Source of the DNA: Siphonobacter curvatus
GTDB taxonomy: Bacteria > Bacteroidota > Bacteroidia > Cytophagales > Spirosomataceae
Assembly: GCF_002943425.1 (NCBI RefSeq)
Contig: NZ_PTRA01000001.1
Coordinates: 1,240,001 to 1,304,000 of the forward strand
Reading direction: 5' to 3'
DNA: 64,000 nt
A program made the translations under genes and the position numbers. How positions within the stretch are numbered: the stretch's first letter is position 1; each line of letters starts with the position of its first letter. A model generated the notes under the pieces. The model worked only from the letters and a program-made list of their open reading frames with translations. It made no database searches and was not told where the DNA came from. Below are positions 57,812 to 64,000 of the stretch, in pieces.

Positions 57812-59440
57812 ATGAAGAAAAACCTCATTCCTGTTTTACTAGCTGCTGTACTGAGTTCGACGAGCGTTTTTGCTCAGTATCCCCAAATTCCCTCCGACGT
57901 ACAGAAAGCTAGTGATGAATTACTGGCCGAAGCCCGCAAAAAATCGGACTTAGCCTGGCAAAAAGCGTATCCTACCATTCTGAAAGAAGCCCGCGAGGGT
58001 AAGCCGTATATTCCCTGGGCGGGCCGTCCCTATGACTTACCCCAGGCTCCCATTCCGGCCTTTCCCGGAGCCGAGGGCGGCGGTGCCTTTACCTTTGGTG
58101 GACGTGGGGGCAACGTATATGTAGTAACGAGTCTGGAAGACAGCGGCCCCGGTACCTTGCGGGATGCCTGCGAACAGGGGGGAGCCCGTACCGTTGTATT
58201 TAACGTTTCGGGCATTATACGGCTGAAAACACCGCTCATCATCCGGGCACCGTACATCACCATCGCCGGACAATCGGCTCCGGGCGATGGCGTCTGCGTA
58301 GCCGGGGAGTCGGTCTGGATCAACACGCATGACGTGGTGATTCGGTACATGCGATTCCGTCGGGGTGAAACGCACGTCGGTCGTCGGGATGATTCTATCG
58401 GTGGAAACCCCGTGGGTAATATCATGATCGACCACGTATCGGCCAGCTGGGGTCTGGACGAAAACATGTCGATGTACCGCCACATGTACAACGACAGCAC
58501 GGGAGCCATCGAGCAGAAACTGCCCACGGTGAACATCACCATTCAGAACTCCATTTTCTCGGAAGCCCTCGATACCTGGAATCACGCCTTTGGCAGTACG
58601 CTGGGCGGCGAGAACTGTACGTTTATGCGGAATCTCTGGGCGGATAACGCCGGACGAAACCCTTCCATAGGCTGGTACGGCATCTTCAACTTCGTGAATA
58701 ATGTGGTCTTCAACTGGGTACACCGATCGGTAGACGGCGGCGACTATCGGGCCATGTTCAACATCATCAACAATTACTACAAACCCGGTCCGCTGACACC
58801 GAAGGATTCGCCCGTCGGCCACCGGATCATCAAACCCGAAGCGGGTCGCAGTAAGCTCGACCACCTGGTGTTTGGCCGGGCGTACGTTCACGGGAATATC
58901 ATGGAAGGGAACGAAGCCGTTACGAAAGACAACTGGAACGGAGGCGTGCAGGTAGAAAACTTCGCCAACACGGATAAGTATACCGCCGACATGAAGTGGA
59001 ATGAGCCGCTACCAATGCCCCAACTGACGATTTTGCCCACGCAAAAGGCCTTTGATTACGTACTGACGAATGCCGGTGCTACCTTACCCAAACGCGATCC
59101 CGTGGATACGCGGATTGTGGAGCAGGTACGGACGGGCAAGATCACGTACAAGGAAGGCGTGAAACTGCCGGAAACTCAGTTCAAACACCGTCGGTTGCCC
59201 ATTGATTCGTACAAACAAGGCATCATTACCGACATTAGTCAGGTGGGAGGTTATCCCGAATACAAAGGCACGCCCTACGTCGATAGCGATAAGGACGGCA
59301 TGCCCGATGACTGGGAAAAGAAAAACGGACTGAATCCGAAAGATCCGTCGGATGCTTCCAAAGTCAAGAAAAAAGATGGGTACACGAACATCGAAAACTA
59401 CCTGAATAGTCTGGTTTCGGTGCAAAATGTAAAGCCCTAA
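57812..59440 (+). CDS. Pectate lyase family 1-like polysaccharide lyase
   Basis: 542 residues, secreted (MKKNLIPVLLAAVLSSTSVFAQ). After a helical N-terminal stretch the right-handed beta-helix begins at FPGAEGGGAFTFGGRGGNVYVVTSLEDSGPGTLRDA (near residue 85), with TIAGQSAPGDGVCV, VVIRYMRFRRGE, NIMIDHVSASWGLDENMS (candidate calcium-binding Asp) and IQNSIFSEAL. The C-terminus has DSDKDGMPDDWEKKNGLNP, a calcium-binding repeat found at the end of many Bacteroidota lyases. Expected to cleave pectate/polygalacturonate by beta-elimination. Neighbours (beta-helix/DUF6298 protein and SusC) support a pectin locus. Confidence 0.88.
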   Translation: MKKNLIPVLLAAVLSSTSVFAQYPQIPSDVQKASDELLAEARKKSDLAWQKAYPTILKEAREGKPYIPWAGRPYDLPQAPIPAFPGAEGGGAFTFGGRGGNVYVVTSLEDSGPGTLRDACEQGGARTVVFNVSGIIRLKTPLIIRAPYITIAGQSAPGDGVCVAGESVWINTHDVVIRYMRFRRGETHVGRRDDSIGGNPVGNIMIDHVSASWGLDENMSMYRHMYNDSTGAIEQKLPTVNITIQNSIFSEALDTWNHAFGSTLGGENCTFMRNLWADNAGRNPSIGWYGIFNFVNNVVFNWVHRSVDGGDYRAMFNIINNYYKPGPLTPKDSPVGHRIIKPEAGRSKLDHLVFGRAYVHGNIMEGNEAVTKDNWNGGVQVENFANTDKYTADMKWNEPLPMPQLTILPTQKAFDYVLTNAGATLPKRDPVDTRIVEQVRTGKITYKEGVKLPETQFKHRRLPIDSYKQGIITDISQVGGYPEYKGTPYVDSDKDGMPDDWEKKNGLNPKDPSDASKVKKKDGYTNIENYLNSLVSVQNVKP

Positions 59441-59476
59441 AACCTAAGGGTACCCATCATCAAAAGGACTCTTTTG

Positions 59477-59520
59477 GGGTGTCAGACCGGGGCGAAGGCT
59501 TCGACGCTGACACCCTTTCA
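59477..59520 (+). terminator. Terminator of the pectate lyase gene
   Basis: GGGTGTCAG (59477-59485) pairs with CTGACACCC (59507-59515) around an inner CGAAGGCTTCG hairpin. T-rich after it. The 328-nt gap 59441-59768 holds this and a promoter box only. Confidence 0.8.
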
Positions 59521-59593
59521 TTTGGTACGGGTTTATGCTAAAATGATACAGCGGCTGGGAAACATGGTACACGAAAAAAAGAGCCTATTTCTT

Positions 59594-59601
59594 TACTTTT
59601 G
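59594..59601 (+). promoter_or_regulatory. Possible -7 box of the DUF6298 gene
   Basis: TACTTTTG, exact TAnnTTTG, but about 168 nt before the GTG start; no -33 motif seen. Confidence 0.3.
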
Positions 59602-59768
59602 AATACTTTTTCGGGGAAAAAGTACAGTCTTGGCCGACCCATTGAAAAAGTATACGCGAGTGAGTGTGTATCCAATCCACGCTTCTGTAGAAACTTATCT
59701 TTTCTCACCAGTGAAAGGTCACCCGATGTTTCGCTGGTGAATGTATTCATTTAAGCCTGTTACCTGCG

Positions 59769-62700
59769 GTGTATCTAACGAAGCTTTTCTTAGGACTTGT
59801 ACTGGGGCTAGGGCTGGGAACGGCCCGGGCTCAAAAGCCTAAACCGGTCAAAAAACAGCCGCCCATTCAGCTGAACGCTCAGCAAAAACTGGAGTATACG
59901 ACCGACGCCCTCGGCAACCGGATACTGGATTTTTCCTACTGCGGCTACCGGGCGGGCGAAGCAGTTATTCCAAACGTACCCATTCAGATTCGAGTTCCTG
60001 TCACAAAGGGCGATGCAACAGCCCGGATTCAGGCCGCGATTGATTACGTATCGAAATTACCGCTAACTACCGAAGGTTTTCGCGGGGCTATTCTGCTGGA
60101 AAAAGGCCTGTATGAAGTCAGGGGTACGCTGAAAATCAAAGCCTCGGGTGTAGTCCTGCGGGGCAGTGGCATTCACGCTACGACGCTACGCGGAACGGGG
60201 GCCAGCCGGGACGATCTGGTTACAATCACCGGAAAAAACGACCAGCAGATCGAGAAAGCCGTACCGCTGACGGATACCTACGTACCCGTCAATGCCCGCG
60301 TGATTCATACCCATGCTTCCATTCAACCGGGAGATCGGGTACAAATTCAGCGACCTTCCACCAAAGCTTGGATTGACACGCTAGGTATGGATCATTTTGG
60401 CGGTGGCGTGATGGCTTTGGGCTGGAAACCCGGCCAGCGGGACTTGTACTGGCACCGAAAAGTCGTAGCGGTCCAGGGCAATGAACTGACGCTGGATGCC
60501 CCGCTCACCACTGCACTGGATCAAACCTTCGGCGGTGGAACCATTGCCCGCTATACCTGGCCCGGAAAAATCCGGCAGAGTGGCCTGGAAAACCTGCGGA
60601 TGGAATCGACTTATGATACTAGAAATTCCAAAGACGAAGACCACCGCTGGACGGGCGTAACGCTGGAAAACGTGGAAGACGCCTGGGTCCGTCAGGTCGA
60701 TTTTGCTCATTTTTCGGGTTCGGTTGTCAACATACAGGAGACGGCTCAACGCATTACGGTGGAGGATTGTCGTTCCTTCGAGCCCATCTCCGAGATCGGC
60801 GGCGAACGACGCTATACGTTTTATACCAAAGGTCAGCAAACGCTGTTTCAACGCCTCTATTCCGAATACGGTTACCACGATTTTGCGGTAGGCTTTTGTG
60901 CCACCGGGCCGCACGCCTTCGTACAGTGCGAAGCCCATTTGCCCTACAGTTTCAGCGGGGGCGTGGACAGCTGGGCTTCGGGCGTATTGTTCGACATCGT
61001 GAACAGTGACGGCAATGCTTTACGCTTCGGTAACCTCGGTCAGAACGGGCAGGGAGCCGGATACAACGTCGCCAACAGCGTATTCTGGCAGTGTACGGCG
61101 GCACTCGTGCAGTGCGATCAGCCCGTACTTGCTCAGAATTGGGCTTTTGGTACCTGGGCTCAGTTTGCGGGTAATGGGTATTGGGAGCAATCGAACGAGC
61201 ACATTCGGCCCCGCAGTTTGTACTACGCTCAGGTGAAGGAACGTCTCGGGGAACGTTTTCCTGAAGCCCTGATGCCCGTTCCCACGGAAGCTTCGAGTAG
61301 TCCGCCGGTCAACGTGGCTCAGGAGCTGACGCAGGCATCGCTTCGGCCGGCCCTAACGCTATCGGAATTTATCGAACAAGCTTCCACCCGGAACGCGATC
61401 CCCGTGGAAACGAAAATCGCGGCCGTGGATTCCAAAACCACCATAGCACCTGTATCCAAATCGGCTCCCATGGAAATCAAAAAAGGCGTGCTGGTACGGG
61501 GAGAACAAATCCTGACGGGTCGTCGGCAGGAGGTGCCCTGGTGGAACGGTAGTACCCGTCCCCAGGGTCTGAAAAATGCCAAACCGCACATTACTCGGTT
61601 TGTTCCGGGACGCACCGGCGTTGGACTTACCGATGATCTGGACGCCCTGACCGATTCCATGCAAGCCCAGCACATCTTGGCCATCGACCATAATTATGGA
61701 CTTTGGTACGACCGTCGCCGCGACGATCACGAACGCATCCGTCGCATGGACGGGGAAGTCTGGGCCCCGTTTTACGAACTACCGTTCGCCCGCAGTGGAA
61801 AGGAAACGGCCTGGGACGGCCTGAGTAAATACGATCTGACGAAGTATAACCAGTGGTACTGGAATCGGCTGAAACAATTTGCCGATCTGGCCGATCAAAA
61901 GGGACTGATGCTGGTACATGAGCATTATTTCCAGCATAACATCATCGAAGCCGGAGCCCATTACGCCGATTTCTCCTGGCGTCCGGTGAATAACCTGAAT
62001 CACACCGGTTTTCCCGAACCCGTCCCTTACGCGGGTGATAAGCGAGTATTCATGGCCGAGCAGTTTTACGACGTGACGCATCCCGAGCGGCGGAAACTAC
62101 ACCGGGCGTACATCCGACAATGTCTGAATAATTTCATCGGAAACACGGGTGTCGTACAGCTCATTGGAGCGGAATATACGGGGCCTCTGCACTTCGTTCA
62201 GTTCTGGATCGATACCATCAAAGAATGGGAAAAAGAAACGGGCAAATGCGTTACCGTCGGACTTAGTACGACCAAGGATGTGCAGGACGCCATTCTGCAG
62301 GACGCCAAACGAGCCGACGCCGTGGATCTCATCGACATTAAATACTGGCATTACCAGGCCGACGGGTCCGTCTACGCTCCGGCGGGTGGACAAAATCTGG
62401 CTCCCCGCCAGCACGCCCGCTTGCTCAAACCCAAACGCAGCTCCTTCGAACAAGTCTATCGGGCGGTGAAGGAATACCGGGAGAAGTACCCCAACAAAGC
62501 CGTAACCTACGCGGGCGACAGTCATGACATTCAGGGGTGGGCCGTGTTGCTGGCGGGCGGTTCCATGCCCAGCCTGCCGCCCATCGCCGACGGTGCTTTT
62601 CTACAGTCCGCGGCTCGGATGCAGCCCGTCAACTTACCGGAAAATGGCCCGAATCAGTACGCTTTGAGTAATCCGGCACTTGGTTATATTCTGTACAACG

Positions 62701-62861
62701 ATTCGAATCAAGCCATTAGTTTACCCATTCAGAAGTCAGTAACCGTTACCCGGATCGATCCAAAAACGGGGCAGGTCCGTGGCGTAAAAAAAGCCGACCG
62801 TGGAACGCTTGATTTACCCGCCAGCCAGGGGCCCGAAGTGATCTGGATACGTTTTCAGTAA
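59769..62861 (+). CDS. Two-part beta-helix (pectate-lyase-superfamily) and DUF6298-type protein
   Basis: 1030 residues starting at GTG 59769; no in-frame ATG exists near and this start opens a signal peptide (YLTKLFLGLVLGLGLGTARAQ). Residues about 60-480 form a pectate-lyase-superfamily beta-helix: ARIQAAIDYVSKLP, GAILLEKGLYEVRGTLKIKASGVVLRGSG, then repeated coils such as WTGVTLENVEDAWVRQVDFAHFSGSVVNI. A low-complexity linker (about 505-575) leads to a second domain (about 590-1000) with RRDDHERIRRMDGEVWAPFYELPFARSG, LMLVHEHYFQHNIIEAGAHYADFSWRPVN and AVDLIDIKYWHYQADGS, as in DUF6298 proteins of pectin loci. Activity unknown; probably a periplasmic or surface glycosidase/lyase on pectic side chains. 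Confidence 0.75.
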   Translation: MYLTKLFLGLVLGLGLGTARAQKPKPVKKQPPIQLNAQQKLEYTTDALGNRILDFSYCGYRAGEAVIPNVPIQIRVPVTKGDATARIQAAIDYVSKLPLTTEGFRGAILLEKGLYEVRGTLKIKASGVVLRGSGIHATTLRGTGASRDDLVTITGKNDQQIEKAVPLTDTYVPVNARVIHTHASIQPGDRVQIQRPSTKAWIDTLGMDHFGGGVMALGWKPGQRDLYWHRKVVAVQGNELTLDAPLTTALDQTFGGGTIARYTWPGKIRQSGLENLRMESTYDTRNSKDEDHRWTGVTLENVEDAWVRQVDFAHFSGSVVNIQETAQRITVEDCRSFEPISEIGGERRYTFYTKGQQTLFQRLYSEYGYHDFAVGFCATGPHAFVQCEAHLPYSFSGGVDSWASGVLFDIVNSDGNALRFGNLGQNGQGAGYNVANSVFWQCTAALVQCDQPVLAQNWAFGTWAQFAGNGYWEQSNEHIRPRSLYYAQVKERLGERFPEALMPVPTEASSSPPVNVAQELTQASLRPALTLSEFIEQASTRNAIPVETKIAAVDSKTTIAPVSKSAPMEIKKGVLVRGEQILTGRRQEVPWWNGSTRPQGLKNAKPHITRFVPGRTGVGLTDDLDALTDSMQAQHILAIDHNYGLWYDRRRDDHERIRRMDGEVWAPFYELPFARSGKETAWDGLSKYDLTKYNQWYWNRLKQFADLADQKGLMLVHEHYFQHNIIEAGAHYADFSWRPVNNLNHTGFPEPVPYAGDKRVFMAEQFYDVTHPERRKLHRAYIRQCLNNFIGNTGVVQLIGAEYTGPLHFVQFWIDTIKEWEKETGKCVTVGLSTTKDVQDAILQDAKRADAVDLIDIKYWHYQADGSVYAPAGGQNLAPRQHARLLKPKRSSFEQVYRAVKEYREKYPNKAVTYAGDSHDIQGWAVLLAGGSMPSLPPIADGAFLQSAARMQPVNLPENGPNQYALSNPALGYILYNDSNQAISLPIQKSVTVTRIDPKTGQVRGVKKADRGTLDLPASQGPEVIWIRFQ

Positions 62862-62958
62862 ACCAGTAGGCAGCAGTACCGAATGATTTTCCAGCCTTTT
62901 TGCCGAAGGCCGGAAAGCGTATACTTACCTCTTTACAGTTTAAACCTATATAAAACCT

Positions 62959-64000
62959 ATGAAACAATTCTTCCTGACCCTGCTGGGGTTCCTGCTGCTA
63001 TTCTTCACGGCTCAGGCCCAAACCCGTACCATTAGGGGCAACGTAACGGGAGCCGGGGAGGCCCTGCCCGGCGTAAGCATTTTGCTGAAAGGTACCCAAC
63101 GCGGCACCACTACCGACGCTAGTGGTAGGTTCCAGCTCGAAGTACCGGAATCCAATGCCGTACTGCTGTTTAGTTACGTGGGCTACCAAAACAAAGAAGT
63201 CACCGTCGGTAGCCAGACCGAATTAACCGTAGAACTGATGACGGATAACAAAGCCCTCGATGAAGTGGTCGTCGTGGGTTACGGGACACAAAGCAAGCGG
63301 GCCGTGACAGGGGCGGTTACCTCCATCGGCTATGACCAGTACAAGGATCGTTCGTTCAGTAATGTCACACAATCACTGGCGGGGAAGATGCCGGGCGTAA
63401 ACATCACGCAGGCCCAGGGAGCACCGGGCTTATCGCCCATCATCCGGATTCGGGGCGTCAACTCCATCACGGCGGGTACCAATCCGCTGTTTGTCGTAGA
63501 CGGTGTTCCACTGGAAAACTTCAACCTGAACATGATCAATCCGCAGGACATCGAATCGGTAGAAGTACTGAAAGATGCTTCCTCGGCGGCTATTTACGGG
63601 TCACGCGGGTCCAGTGGCGTAATTCTGGTAACAACCAAGCAGGGGCAGGCGGGCCGGACTGCCGTGAGTGCTACCTTCGAATACGGCGTTCAGGAAGTAG
63701 CCAAGCAGATCAAAATGATGAACGCCCAGCAGTACATTGACTACTACGTCACGGCAAAAAACAACGGCTGGGTGGCGGCGGGAGGGAAGGCGACCGATCC
63801 CAATTCGGCCCGGACGGCTTCGTACCGCATTCCCGAGGATTTCCTCAATAACCGTCAATTATTCGGAAATGGTACCAACTGGCAGGACGCGATGTACCGG
63901 ACAGCTCCGCTGCGAAACGCTCAGGTATCGGTGTCGGGCGGAACGGACAAAACGCAGTTTCTCTTTTCAACGGCCTATCTCGATCAGGACGCCGTACTCG
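62959..64000 (+). CDS. SusC/RagA-family TonB-dependent receptor, cut by window end
   Basis: Outer-membrane importer for glycans. The first 347 codons are present from ATG 62959. Signal peptide (MKQFFLTLLGFLLLFFTAQAQ), carboxypeptidase-regulatory-like domain (RTIRGNVTGAGEALPGVSIL to LFSYVGYQ), TonB-box region LDEVVVVGYGTQSKRAVTGAV, and plug domain (LAGKMPGVNITQAQGAPG, IRIRGVNSI, LFVVDGVP, ESVEVLKDASSAAIYGSRGSSGVILVTTKQG). The barrel begins with FEYGVQEV. A SusD partner would follow past the window. It lies 97 nt after the beta-helix/DUF6298 gene, suggesting an uptake system for pectic oligosaccharides. Confidence 0.97.
   Translation, partial: MKQFFLTLLGFLLLFFTAQAQTRTIRGNVTGAGEALPGVSILLKGTQRGTTTDASGRFQLEVPESNAVLLFSYVGYQNKEVTVGSQTELTVELMTDNKALDEVVVVGYGTQSKRAVTGAVTSIGYDQYKDRSFSNVTQSLAGKMPGVNITQAQGAPGLSPIIRIRGVNSITAGTNPLFVVDGVPLENFNLNMINPQDIESVEVLKDASSAAIYGSRGSSGVILVTTKQGQAGRTAVSATFEYGVQEVAKQIKMMNAQQYIDYYVTAKNNGWVAAGGKATDPNSARTASYRIPEDFLNNRQLFGNGTNWQDAMYRTAPLRNAQVSVSGGTDKTQFLFSTAYLDQDAVL

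Overview
The window reads as ordinary chromosome of an aerobic, non-sporing Bacteroidota bacterium of the order Cytophagales (Spirosomaceae/Siphonobacter-like). The grounds are Bacteroidota promoters with the -7 motif TAnnTTTG ahead of many genes, almost no Shine-Dalgarno sequences, a SusC/RagA receptor, DUF2851, DUF4199, DUF2264, PepSY and GH106 families, and roughly 50% GC. The genus is an inference. I see no rRNA, tRNA, CRISPR array, integrase or transposase.

Layout. 0-2 kb: a truncated RsbR-type stressosome protein and the pyruvate dehydrogenase E1 beta gene, both on minus. 2.5-6.6 kb (plus): a cysteine-less thioredoxin-fold protein, a GH3-type adenylating enzyme, dxr (MEP isoprenoid pathway), an L-rhamnose mutarotase-like protein and an IMPACT/YigZ protein. 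7.2-9.6 kb (minus): feoA-feoB ferrous iron uptake with a Fur-like leader site. 9.8-15 kb (plus): a System I cytochrome c maturation operon (ccmB, ccmC, ccmD-like, ccmE, ccmF, small membrane protein) whose CcmE carries CxxxY in place of HxxxY. 15-17.7 kb: a CNNM/CorC-type protein and a UbiA-like membrane protein. 17.8-25.9 kb (minus): a response regulator, sensor kinase, TolC, RND pump and adaptor cluster with a five-copy direct-repeat operator upstream of tolC. 25.9-33 kb: MOSC, MarR-YceI, VOC, MlaF-MlaE, an outer-membrane barrel protein, an SDR and a ROK kinase. 33-42.5 kb: a GH106 rhamnosidase, cytidine deaminase, long acyl-CoA dehydrogenase, YtxJ, KdtA, RsgA and a cupin/JmjC protein. 42.5-52 kb: a decayed DUF2851 gene, a heparinase II/III-type lyase, two PepSY iron-uptake proteins with palindromic promoter sites, a membrane-anchored LuxR regulator with DUF4199, and YdeI-like and DUF2264 proteins. 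52-55.4 kb: endonuclease III and a GH20 hexosaminidase. 55.5-57.8 kb: an AT-richer patch with a HEFGH metallopeptidase lipoprotein between two copies of a dispersed hairpin repeat, then HxlR and a frameshifted small membrane gene. 57.8-64 kb: a probable pectin locus with a pectate lyase, a two-part beta-helix/DUF6298 protein and a SusC receptor running off the end.

Working together: FeoAB, the two PepSY proteins and the heme-handling Ccm operon form an iron/heme theme. The two-component system probably switches on the adjacent tripartite pump. GH106, RhaM-like, pectate lyase, the beta-helix protein, heparinase-like, DUF2264, GH20 and SusC point to plant or animal polysaccharide use. Two disrupted genes and two intergenic hairpin-repeat families are the clearest signs of recent sequence change. 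Start codons were revised where only an internal ATG, or a start downstream of a recognisable promoter, makes sense. All functions are inferred by reading; no database search was run.
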